Assembly (NCBI GenBank): GCA_902482035.1
Contig: CABSYW010000013.1
Coordinates: 1 to 61,757, forward strand
Source of the DNA: an uncultured Collinsella sp.
GTDB lineage: Bacteria > Actinomycetota > Coriobacteriia > Coriobacteriales > Coriobacteriaceae
Length of the DNA: 61,757 nt
Reading direction: 5' to 3'
Made by a program: the position numbers and the translations under genes. Numbering within the stretch: the stretch's first letter is position 1; each line of letters opens with the position of its first letter. This document shows, in pieces, positions 17,666 through 25,573 of the stretch. Below the pieces are notes generated by a model. It was not told where the DNA came from. It was given only the letters and a program-made list of their open reading frames with translations, and did no database searches.

Positions 17666-18769
17666 ATGGCGACGATGAACGAAAAAGATTACTACGAGAT
17701 TCTGGGTGTCTCCAAGGACGCCACCTCGCGTGATATTCAAAAGGCCTTCCAGCAGAAGGCCCGCAAGCTCCATCCGGACGTCAACAAAGAGCCGGGTGCC
17801 GAGGAAAAGTTTAAAGAGGTTTCCGAGGCCTACGCCGTGCTTTCGGATGAGCAAAAACGTGCGCGCTACGACGCCATGCGTTCTGGCAATCCCTTTGCCG
17901 GTGCTCCTACGGCTTCGTCCTATGGTGGCGGCTACGCCGGCAACACGGGCTATGGCAATCCCTTTGAGGGCGGCTTTCCCTTTGGTGGCGCCTGGGGCCA
18001 GCAGCGTCGCGGCCAGGCTGCCTACAATCCCGAGAACGGCGCCAACGTGGTCGTCGATATCAAACTCGACGCCAAGGAGGCCAAGGGCGGTACCCGCAAG
18101 ACCGTCCGCTACACGCGTTTCGATACGTGCGGACATTGCGGCGGCTCGGGTTCTGTCTCCTCCGAGCATGCCCATACCTGCCCAAGCTGTGGCGGCCGCG
18201 GCCACATCGACGTCGACCTGTCCTTCCTGTTCGGTGCCGGCACGTTCCAGTCGGTCTGCCCCGAGTGCGGCGGTTCCGGCAAGGTCGTCGCTGACCCCTG
18301 TCCCGATTGCGGCGGCAGCGGGCGAACTCGTGTGACCTCCGAGCAGACGATTGAGTTTCCTGCCGGCACGCACGATGGCGACGAGGTCCGCATTAGCGGT
18401 ATGGGTCACGCTGGCACCAACGGTGCCTCGGGTGGCGATCTAGTCGGCCGCGCCCATGTTGAGTCCGAGCGCCTGGAAGGCAAGGCTCGTACCGGTTTTT
18501 ACCTGATGGGCATCGTGGCGCCGTTTTTGGTGCTGTCGGCCATCTCGGGCGTGTTCTCGGCCTTTGCCGTGATGTGCTTTATTCCGTTTGCCATGGGCTT
18601 GTTCATGGTGCTCTCGGACGGCGTGCTTCACCGCAGCCTGCTGTGGTGGAAGCGCGGCGCGATGCAGTTTGCCAACGGTTTCGCTAACGGATTTATGTTT
18701 GCGCTCGTGTCGGTTTGGTTTGCGAGCTGCTCGCAGCGTGCCATGCTTTCGCCTTACGGAATGCAATAA
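17666..18769 (+). CDS. Membrane-anchored zinc-finger J-domain protein
   Basis: 367 residues. The N-terminal J-domain has the HPD motif (KLHPDVNKEPG, residues about 38-48), then a Gly-rich linker, then four Cys pairs CGHCGGSG, CPSCGGRG, CPECGGSG and CPDCGGSG. In place of the full substrate-binding domains of DnaJ only a short piece follows (TIEFPAGTHDGDEVRISG), and then hydrophobic segments from about residue 280 to 350. It looks like a DnaJ-type Hsp70 co-chaperone fixed to the membrane. ATG 17666 follows AGGAGG. A canonical dnaJ lies immediately downstream. No dnaK or grpE in the window. Confidence 0.85.
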   Translation: MATMNEKDYYEILGVSKDATSRDIQKAFQQKARKLHPDVNKEPGAEEKFKEVSEAYAVLSDEQKRARYDAMRSGNPFAGAPTASSYGGGYAGNTGYGNPFEGGFPFGGAWGQQRRGQAAYNPENGANVVVDIKLDAKEAKGGTRKTVRYTRFDTCGHCGGSGSVSSEHAHTCPSCGGRGHIDVDLSFLFGAGTFQSVCPECGGSGKVVADPCPDCGGSGRTRVTSEQTIEFPAGTHDGDEVRISGMGHAGTNGASGGDLVGRAHVESERLEGKARTGFYLMGIVAPFLVLSAISGVFSAFAVMCFIPFAMGLFMVLSDGVLHRSLLWWKRGAMQFANGFANGFMFALVSVWFASCSQRAMLSPYGMQ

Positions 18770-18850
18770 CATCTAGCCCTCTGTTTGCGGCCGGCCCAGC
18801 TTGGGTATAGGACGCACTGTGACAATAATGAAAGTCGGAAGGATTCGGTC

Positions 18851-19999
18851 GTGTCGGAAAATAGGGATTACTACGAGGTACTTGGCGTCGACAAGGATGC
18901 CGACGCGCGGACGATTAAGCGCGCGTTTCTAAAGAAGGCCCGTACCGTACACCCGGACGTTTCGGACGACCCCGAGGCCGAGGCCAAGTTCAAAGAGCTC
19001 AACGAGGCATATTCCGTTCTTTCCGACGAGCAGAAGCGTGCTAACTACGACCGTTACGGCACTGCCGACGGCCCTGGTGGTTCGGGCTACGTCGACATTA
19101 ACGATATCTTTGGCGGCATGGGCATGGACGACCTCTTCTCGTCGTTCTTTGGCGGCGGTGCCGGCGGTGGCGCCAGAAATCGCCGCGAGCGTCGTCGCGG
19201 TCGCGATATGGCCATCTCCCTTTCGGTGACGCTTGAGGAGGCAGCACTCGGGTGCAAAAAGACGATCAGCTATGATCGCCTTGCTCCCTGTGAGGATTGC
19301 AACGGCACCGGTAGGGCCGAGGGCGCGACCGAAAAGCAGTGCAGCCGCTGCCACGGCACGGGCTATGTCACGACGGTCCAGCGCTCGTTCCTGGGCCAAG
19401 TTCAGTCCTCTTCGCCTTGCCCCGACTGCCATGGCGAGGGCACGGTCATTGATCATCCCTGCGAGACCTGCGACGGTCAGGGCCGTACGCCTTCGCACGA
19501 AAAGATCGACATCGATATTCCCGCCGGCGTTTCGACCGGTCGCCAGCTGCGCGTGAGCGGCTTTGGCGAGGCCGGCCTTCGCGGCGAGCCCTCGGGCGAC
19601 CTGATTGTCAACGTGCGCGTTGCCGACCATGAGCGCTTTAAGCGCAACGGTGACGACCTGTACCTGGTGAGCGATATCTCGATTGCGCAGGCTGCGCTCG
19701 GCTGCGAGATCGAGGTCGAGGGCATTATGCCCGACGAGGTCGTTAAGGTGACGGTTCCCGCCGGCGCCCAGTACGGCGACACCGTGAGCGTCAATAATTA
19801 CGGAATGCCGCGCATTGGCGGTGGCGGTTCGCGTGGCCGCCTGATCGTGCAACTGCGCGTGGTCGTTCCCACCAATCTTTCCAATAAGCAACGCGAACTG
19901 CTCCGTGCTTTTGCCGATGAGATGGGCGATGACGTCACTTCCGGTAAGAAGTCGGTGACCGACCGTATCAAGAGTGCCCTCGACGATATCCTCGATTAA
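18851..19999 (+). CDS. dnaJ: Molecular chaperone DnaJ
   Basis: 382 residues, canonical class A J-protein. J-domain with HPD near residues 36-38, Gly/Phe-rich linker (GGMGMDDLFSSFFGGG), four zinc motifs CEDCNGTG, CSRCHGTG, CPDCHGEG, CETCDGQG, and both C-terminal substrate domains. It stimulates DnaK ATPase and delivers clients. The GTG start at 18851 is chosen over a longer frame because GGAAGGA lies 6 bases upstream. Confidence 0.95.
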   Translation: MSENRDYYEVLGVDKDADARTIKRAFLKKARTVHPDVSDDPEAEAKFKELNEAYSVLSDEQKRANYDRYGTADGPGGSGYVDINDIFGGMGMDDLFSSFFGGGAGGGARNRRERRRGRDMAISLSVTLEEAALGCKKTISYDRLAPCEDCNGTGRAEGATEKQCSRCHGTGYVTTVQRSFLGQVQSSSPCPDCHGEGTVIDHPCETCDGQGRTPSHEKIDIDIPAGVSTGRQLRVSGFGEAGLRGEPSGDLIVNVRVADHERFKRNGDDLYLVSDISIAQAALGCEIEVEGIMPDEVVKVTVPAGAQYGDTVSVNNYGMPRIGGGGSRGRLIVQLRVVVPTNLSNKQRELLRAFADEMGDDVTSGKKSVTDRIKSALDDILD

Positions 20000-20008
20000 G
20001 GAGCCCGC

Positions 20009-21301
20009 GTGCTCGCACCCCATATTTCCGTCGTCAACCTCGGCTGCCGTGTCAACCGGGTTGAGTCCGACCGTATCACTGCCGATCTTATGCGCCTGGG
20101 CTTTGCTATTGTGGAGCCCCAGGATGCCGATCTGATCGTCATTAACACCTGTGCCGTTACGGGCGAGGCCGAGGCCAAGACCCGTAAGGCCGTCCGTCAT
20201 GCGCTGGCCTATCCGGGCGAGCCTTACGTGGTCGTAACCGGCTGCGTCGTCAACCTGCATCCCGAGGAGTTGCTGGAGCTCTCCGATCGCGTGATCGCCG
20301 AGCCGTCCAAGATCGATGTCGCCGAGCGCGTCTGCGAGGTGCTGGGTGTCGAATCCGATAGCGTTCCCGCCTGCAGCGATGGCGAGGTGGTCGATGCGCT
20401 CGGTCGCTCTCGCCTGGGCGTGAAGATTCAGGACGGCTGCAACCATCGCTGCACCTATTGCATTGTGTGGAAGGCACGCGGTCCCGAGCGCTCCGTGCCC
20501 GTCGAGTCCGTGCTCGAGCAAGTTCGCGAGGCTCAGGAGGCCGGCGTGCCCGAGGTGGTGCTGACCGGTGTGAACCTGGGTGCCTACGATGGCAAGAGCG
20601 CGACCGACGAGTACGTCGAAATCGATGAGCTGCTCGAGGCCATCATGGAGCGCACGTCTATTCCGCATGTGCGCATTTCCTCGGTCGAGCCCATGGATAT
20701 CTCCGAGCGCCTGCTTAAGGTTATGGCGCGCTACCCGCAGCGTATCGCCCCGTTTTTGCACCTGCCCGTGCAGTCCGGCTGCACGGCGACCCTGCATCGC
20801 ATGGGCCGTCCCTATAGCGCCGAGGCCTTTGAGGACACGGTGCGTATGATTCGCGCCAACTTGCCCCAGGCGTCCCTTTCGTGCGATGTCATCGTCGGTT
20901 TTCCCGGTGAGACGGACGAGGAGTTCGAGGAATCGCTGGCGCTGTGCCGCCGTGTGGGTTTCTCGCGTATGCACGTGTTCCGCTACAGCAAGCGTCCCGG
21001 TACCCTTGCTGCCGACATGCCCGACCAGGTGCCACCCGAGGTTATGGCCGAGCGCAGCCGCCGTATGCGGGCCGCCGCACAGGAGCTCGCTATTGCCGAC
21101 GTTCGTCGTCGCGTGGGCACGGTCGAGCGTGCCGTGCTCGAGTATGGTGACAACCTGACGCTCGGCTCGTTCCATCATGCCCGTCTTGACGATACCTGTG
21201 GACTTACAGCCCCGTGCCTGCTCGATGTTGCTATCATCGGAGTCGATGATTCCGGCTTGGTCCATGCACGCAGGGAGGTTCATGGAAGCCTCGAAGATTA
21301 G
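20009..21301 (+). CDS. mtaB: tRNA t6A37 methylthiotransferase MtaB
   Basis: 430 residues of the MiaB/RimO/MtaB family. N-terminal UPF0004 domain with its Cys residues (NLGCRVNRVES, NTCAVTGEAEAKT), radical SAM motif CNHRCTYCIV, and a C-terminal TRAM-like region. The GCRVNRVES signature favours MtaB, which adds a methylthio group to t6A37 of tRNA. Two relatives, rimO and miaB, are elsewhere in this window. GTG start 9 bases after dnaJ; overlaps phoH by 20 bases. Confidence 0.9.
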   Translation: MLAPHISVVNLGCRVNRVESDRITADLMRLGFAIVEPQDADLIVINTCAVTGEAEAKTRKAVRHALAYPGEPYVVVTGCVVNLHPEELLELSDRVIAEPSKIDVAERVCEVLGVESDSVPACSDGEVVDALGRSRLGVKIQDGCNHRCTYCIVWKARGPERSVPVESVLEQVREAQEAGVPEVVLTGVNLGAYDGKSATDEYVEIDELLEAIMERTSIPHVRISSVEPMDISERLLKVMARYPQRIAPFLHLPVQSGCTATLHRMGRPYSAEAFEDTVRMIRANLPQASLSCDVIVGFPGETDEEFEESLALCRRVGFSRMHVFRYSKRPGTLAADMPDQVPPEVMAERSRRMRAAAQELAIADVRRRVGTVERAVLEYGDNLTLGSFHHARLDDTCGLTAPCLLDVAIIGVDDSGLVHARREVHGSLED

Positions 21302-22268
21302 ACTTACCGTTCCCGAGGGAATTGATCCCTCGCGCGTTTTGGGCGCCGGCGACGGCGTCCTTCGTGCGCTTGAGAGCTTGGTTCGCGCCCATGTGGTCGC
21401 CCGTGGCGATAGCATCTCCGTGAGCGGCGACCCGGACGAGGTCGAACTCGTGGCGCGCTTTTTCGAGCACGCTTTTCGCGAGGCGGCCGCCGGGCGCACG
21501 CTGTCTGCCGACGATGTCTCTCGCTGCCTGGCCGTCTTGCGCGACGGTGAGCACGAGGCTACGTCGCTTCGCGATGACGTGCTGCTTTCGTATCGCGGCC
21601 GCGTCATTCGCCCCAAGACGCTCGGGCAAAAGCGCTATGTGGATGCCATCCGCTCGCATACCATCACGTTTGGCTTGGGTCCTGCCGGTACCGGTAAGAC
21701 CTATCTGGCTATGGCGCTCGCCGTTGCCGCGCTCAAGCGTCACGAGGTGGGCCGTCTGATCTTGACGCGTCCGGTTGTCGAGGCGGGGGAGAATCTGGGG
21801 TTTTTGCCCGGCACCCTCGAGGAAAAGATCGATCCCTACATGCGTCCGCTTTACGACGCCCTTTTTGACATGATGGATCGCGAGCGCACCGATGACCTTA
21901 TGGAGCGCGGCGTGATCGAGATCGCCCCGCTTGCCTACATGCGCGGCCGCACGCTGAGTGATGCCTTCGTGGTGCTCGACGAGGCGCAAAATACCACGCC
22001 CGAGCAGATGAAGATGTTCCTGACGCGCCTGGGATTCAACTCCAAGTTCGTGATTACCGGCGACCTGAGCCAGCGTGACCTGGTGGGTCGTCGTGGTGGT
22101 TTGGCGGATGTCGAGAAGATTTTGGGCCGTGTCGATGATGTCGCATTTTCGCACCTCGAGCGTGCCGACGTGGTGCGCCATGCCCTGGTGGGTCGTATCG
22201 TCGAGGCATACGATACTTATGATGATGTGCGCGAGAAACGCGTACGTGACCGAAAGGAGTCCCGTTGA
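21282..22268 (+). CDS. phoH: PhoH-like ATPase
   Basis: 328 residues. Walker A GPAGTGKTYLA near residues 134-144 and Walker B VVLDEAQN follow an N-terminal KH-like region. The family is an RNA-associated ATPase of uncertain role that is regularly paired with ybeY, as here. ATG 21282 has GGGAGG upstream and lies inside the end of mtaB. It overlaps ybeY by 4 bases. Confidence 0.93.
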   Translation: MEASKIRLTVPEGIDPSRVLGAGDGVLRALESLVRAHVVARGDSISVSGDPDEVELVARFFEHAFREAAAGRTLSADDVSRCLAVLRDGEHEATSLRDDVLLSYRGRVIRPKTLGQKRYVDAIRSHTITFGLGPAGTGKTYLAMALAVAALKRHEVGRLILTRPVVEAGENLGFLPGTLEEKIDPYMRPLYDALFDMMDRERTDDLMERGVIEIAPLAYMRGRTLSDAFVVLDEAQNTTPEQMKMFLTRLGFNSKFVITGDLSQRDLVGRRGGLADVEKILGRVDDVAFSHLERADVVRHALVGRIVEAYDTYDDVREKRVRDRKESR

Positions 22269-22774
22269 GTGTATTGATCAGCAACGATGCCGAGCTCGAT
22301 ACGCTGCTCGACGCGCAGGAGGTGGAGCACATCTGCGAGGTTGTGCTTGCCGCCGAGGGCGTTGAGCGTGAAGTCGAGATTTCCCTTTCGTATGTCGACG
22401 AGGACGAGATGCATGAGCTCAACCACGAGTGGCGCGGTATCGACCGCACCACCGATGTGCTCTCGTTTGAATGCGACTCGGCCTTTGACGAGGATATTCC
22501 CGCCGACGAGACGCTCGAGCTCGGCGATATCATCTTGGCCCCGCAGGTTATTGCCCGTCAGGCCCCCGGTTTTGGCAATAGCCCCGCTGACGAGTGTCGT
22601 CTGATGCTCGTACACGGCATGCTGCACCTGCTGGGCTATGACCATATCGAGGACGACGAGGCCGAGGTCATGGAGGCCCGCGAGGACGCCATCCTGCGCG
22701 ATCTGGCGCTCGAGCGCGGCGAGGACCCCAAGCTAGTCCACGTCGGCCCCATCACCAACCACGCCCACGACTAG
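22265..22774 (+). CDS. ybeY: rRNA maturation factor YbeY
   Basis: 169 residues. Single-strand endoribonuclease needed for 16S rRNA 3'-end maturation and ribosome quality control. The zinc-binding HGMLHLLGYDH motif is complete (residues about 119-129). TTG start at 22265 overlapping the phoH stop (TTGA), supported by AAAGGAG. The phoH-ybeY-dgkA-era order is common in Gram-positive bacteria. Confidence 0.95.
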   Translation: MSVLISNDAELDTLLDAQEVEHICEVVLAAEGVEREVEISLSYVDEDEMHELNHEWRGIDRTTDVLSFECDSAFDEDIPADETLELGDIILAPQVIARQAPGFGNSPADECRLMLVHGMLHLLGYDHIEDDEAEVMEAREDAILRDLALERGEDPKLVHVGPITNHAHD

Positions 22775-22783
22775 GAGCCGTCT

Positions 22784-23161
22784 ATGATTCCCGGATCGAA
22801 CAAGGACCATCCGTCCTTCTTAAAGTCGTTTTCCTACGCCATGGAGGGCTTCGTCACCGCCGTCAAGACCGAGCGCAACATTAAGGTCATGCTCGTGGCG
22901 GGCGTGTGCACCGTCATTGCCGGCTGTATCGTGGGCCTCGACATTGCCGAGTGGGCCACGATTATCATCTGTTGTGGCCTGGTGATTCACGGGGAGCTGT
23001 GCAACACCGCTATGGAGTCTATCGTCGACCTGGCGACCCAGGAGCTCCATCCGCTGGCCAAGCGTGCGAAGGACATCGCCGCCGCCTCTGTATACATTCT
23101 TTCCATCACCGCCGCGATTGTGGGCGTGCTGGTATTTGCCCACGCGCTCGGCTTTATTTAG
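22784..23161 (+). CDS. dgkA: Undecaprenol / diacylglycerol kinase
   Basis: 125 residues with three predicted membrane helices. It has the DgkA-family signature around ELCNTAMESIVDLA, including the catalytic Glu. In Gram-positive bacteria this protein mostly phosphorylates undecaprenol for cell-wall lipid recycling. Short gap after ybeY, in the same transcript. Confidence 0.92.
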   Translation: MIPGSNKDHPSFLKSFSYAMEGFVTAVKTERNIKVMLVAGVCTVIAGCIVGLDIAEWATIIICCGLVIHGELCNTAMESIVDLATQELHPLAKRAKDIAAASVYILSITAAIVGVLVFAHALGFI

Positions 23162-23173
23162 AAAGGGATTCCC

Positions 23174-24241
23174 ATGTCCGACAATATGCTGCCTACCGAT
23201 GAGATCCTGGACGACGAGACTTTGGACGCGGTGGATACCGAGGGGCTCGAGGATGTCGAGGAGTTCGACCCGTTTGAGGGCATGAGCGATGAGGAGCTCG
23301 ACGCCCTGTGCGACGAGGACGACAACCTCGCGGGCTTTGGCGACGTTGAGCCTGGTTTCCGCAGCGGCTTCGTGGCCCTGGTCGGACGCCCCAACGCAGG
23401 CAAGTCCACATTGCTTAATGCCTGCTATGGCAAAAAGGTCGCCATCACCTCGCCGGTGGCCCAGACGACCCGTCGCCGCATGCGCGCCGTCGTCAACCGT
23501 CCCGGCTACCAGCTGGTCTTTGTCGATACCCCGGGTATTCATAAGCCCAAGGACGGTCTGGGATCCGAGCTCAACAAGAGCGCACTGTTCGAGCTGAACG
23601 ATGTCGATGTCGTCGCGTTTTTGATTGATGCCACCAAACCGATCGGCAGGGGAGACGCTTGGGTTGCCGAGCGCGTCAGATGCGCCCGTTCCAAGAAGGT
23701 CCTCGTGCTCACTAAGGCCGATGAGGCCGACCCCGCACAGGTCATGGAGCAGCTTAAGGCTGCCCACGAGCTCATGGAATATGACGACGAGATCGTGACG
23801 TCGTCGGTCAAGAACTTCAACGTCGATGCCTTCATCGAGACCGTTGCGCACTTTTTGCCTGAGGGTCCGCGTTGGTTCCCCGAGGATATGGGTACCGACG
23901 CTTCCGACGAAACGCTCGTTGCCGAGTTTGTGCGCGAGAAGGTCTTGCGCCGCACCTGTGATGAGATCCCGCACTCCGTTGGCGTGATCTGCGATGCACT
24001 CGAGCAGACCAAGAAGGTGCTGCGCGTGCACCCCACCATTTACGTCGAGCGCGAGGGCCAAAAGGGCATCATCATCGGCAAGGGCGGCGAGATGATCAAG
24101 CATATCGGTATCGACGCCCGTCGCGATCTTGAGCGTATCTTTGGCACGCAGGTCTTTTTGGAGCTGGACGTGAAGGTCAAGGCCGGCTGGCGTGACGACG
24201 AGGCCCAGATTCGCCGCTTTGGCTACAACGCCGAGGACTAA
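23174..24241 (+). CDS. era: GTPase Era with acidic N-terminal extension
   Basis: 355 residues. Ribosome-assembly GTPase that binds the 3' end of 16S rRNA. G1 GRPNAGKS at residues 71-78, DTPGIH (G3), TKAD (G4), and a C-terminal KH domain with GKGGEMIKHIG. Era normally carries its P-loop within the first 20 residues; here about 57 extra residues precede it, with 25 Asp/Glu and no Lys/Arg in the first 60. ATG 23174 follows AAAGGGA, and no good internal start restores the short form. Confidence 0.95.
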   Translation: MSDNMLPTDEILDDETLDAVDTEGLEDVEEFDPFEGMSDEELDALCDEDDNLAGFGDVEPGFRSGFVALVGRPNAGKSTLLNACYGKKVAITSPVAQTTRRRMRAVVNRPGYQLVFVDTPGIHKPKDGLGSELNKSALFELNDVDVVAFLIDATKPIGRGDAWVAERVRCARSKKVLVLTKADEADPAQVMEQLKAAHELMEYDDEIVTSSVKNFNVDAFIETVAHFLPEGPRWFPEDMGTDASDETLVAEFVREKVLRRTCDEIPHSVGVICDALEQTKKVLRVHPTIYVEREGQKGIIIGKGGEMIKHIGIDARRDLERIFGTQVFLELDVKVKAGWRDDEAQIRRFGYNAED

Positions 24242-24256
24242 GGGCACGCGGCGCGC

Positions 24257-25006
24257 ATGGCAGGCTCCCGGACATATCGCACGAAGGTACTCGTCCTCGA
24301 CAAGACGAAGCTCAAAGAGACGGACTTGATCCTGACGATGCTTGACGAGCGGGGTCGGCAGGTTCGTGCCGTGGCAAAGGGCGCCCGCAAACCCGGTGGA
24401 CGCCTGGCTGCGCGCTGCGAGCTGTTCTGTACCGTCGATATGCTGCTTGCGCATGGACGGTCGCTCGACGTGGTTTCCCAGGCCGAGCTTATGGAGGCGC
24501 CGCTCGGCGTTGCGCCCGATTACGAGACGACATGCGCCGCAAGCGCGATCGCCGAGGTCGCGCGCGTGTGCTCGTTCGAGGACGCCGAGGACCCGTTTAC
24601 CTTTGCCATCACGCAGCGGGCGCTCACGCTTGTAGGCAGCGGGCTCGACGCGGCACATATGGACCTGCTCGTGGCGGCCTTTGTCTTTAAACTGCTGTCG
24701 CACGTTGGCTATCGACCCGATTTTTCGGCCTGCGTGCTGTGCGGAGACCCCATGTTGTCGTATTTTTCGCCCCAGGCGGGCGGTCTCATGTGCGGGTCGT
24801 GCGCGTCGAGCGTTCCGGGTGCCGAGCTGGTATCGACCGGTGAGGTCGCGTGGCTGCGCGCCCTCATGTCCATGACCTTCGATGCGCTCATGGCCGAGCG
24901 AATCGACCCGCATACGGCGGCGTTCTTGCTCGGGCTTTCGCATGTGTGGGCGGCGACGCACGCCGATCAGCGCCTCCGTGCGATGGAATTCATGTTGGGT
25001 CGGTGA
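24257..25006 (+). CDS. recO: DNA repair protein RecO
   Basis: 249 residues. Recombination mediator that works with RecF/RecR to load RecA. N-terminal OB-fold (TKVLVLDKTKLKETDLILTMLDE...) and a helical part with the zinc-like Cys set CVLCGD...CGSC around residues 160-185. The era-recO order is widespread. Starts 15 bases after era. Confidence 0.93.
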   Translation: MAGSRTYRTKVLVLDKTKLKETDLILTMLDERGRQVRAVAKGARKPGGRLAARCELFCTVDMLLAHGRSLDVVSQAELMEAPLGVAPDYETTCAASAIAEVARVCSFEDAEDPFTFAITQRALTLVGSGLDAAHMDLLVAAFVFKLLSHVGYRPDFSACVLCGDPMLSYFSPQAGGLMCGSCASSVPGAELVSTGEVAWLRALMSMTFDALMAERIDPHTAAFLLGLSHVWAATHADQRLRAMEFMLGR

Positions 25007-25144
25007 TGATGCGCAGGCGCGGGCTGCTTGTGGTAACATACCGACCTGTTGGTACCTCGACCTTGGATGCTCGCTCCACCGGCGGCTTCCCAGTCCGAGG
25101 CGAATCGAGTCGCCCGAGAGCGACGTAAAACGAAAGGTGAAACA

Positions 25145-25423
25145 ATGACTGTTTCCAAAGAGCGCAAGGCGGAGCTGACTGCCCAGTTCGGTAACACCCC
25201 GGTCGACACCGGTAACCCCAAGGTTCAGGTTGCTATCCTGACTGAGCGCATCAAGGAGCTGACCGAGCACATGAAGTCCCACCAGAAGGACTTCCACACT
25301 CGTCGTGGCCTGCTCATGCTCGTCGGCCGTCGTCGTCGTCTTCTCTCCTACATCAAGAAGAACGACATCGTCGAGTACCGTGAGCTCATCAAGGCTCTGG
25401 GCATCCGCGACAACATCCAGTAA
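25145..25423 (+). CDS. rpsO: 30S ribosomal protein S15
   Basis: 92 residues (family 89-90). Binds 16S rRNA central domain. LTERIKELTEHMKSHQKDFHTRRGLLMLVGRRRRLL is the conserved core region. ATG 25145 follows GAAAGGTG. A leader of about 100 bases precedes it (possible -10 TAACAT at 25035-25040), which contains GGCG/CGCC pairs and might be an S15 autoregulatory structure. pnp follows, as in most bacteria. Confidence 0.97.
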   Translation: MTVSKERKAELTAQFGNTPVDTGNPKVQVAILTERIKELTEHMKSHQKDFHTRRGLLMLVGRRRRLLSYIKKNDIVEYRELIKALGIRDNIQ

Positions 25424-25438
25424 GGATTTGTACATGCT

Positions 25439-25471
25439 AAGAGCGTCCTGCGCAGCGGGGCGCTCTTTTTG
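25439..25471 (+). terminator. Terminator between rpsO and pnp
   Basis: AGAGCG (25440-25445) pairs with CGCTCT (25461-25466), with a partly paired inner region and five T. It would separate rpsO from pnp transcripts at least in part. Confidence 0.75.
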
Positions 25472-25537
25472 TGTAAGGGCGTGAACAATCACGCTCTGAA
25501 GCGTGGCGGGGGCAGGGGGCTCGCGTCACATGAGAAG

Positions 25538-25560
25538 CCCGCAGGCAAGGGGTCTGCGGG
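25538..25560 (+). promoter_or_regulatory. pnp leader hairpin
   Basis: CCCGCAG (25538-25544) pairs with CTGCGGG (25554-25560) just upstream of the pnp ribosome site AAAGGAG. In E. coli a pnp leader stem is cut by RNase III and used for PNPase autoregulation. Here only the position is similar; function is inferred. Confidence 0.4.
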
Positions 25561-25573
25561 GTAAAGGAGAACA

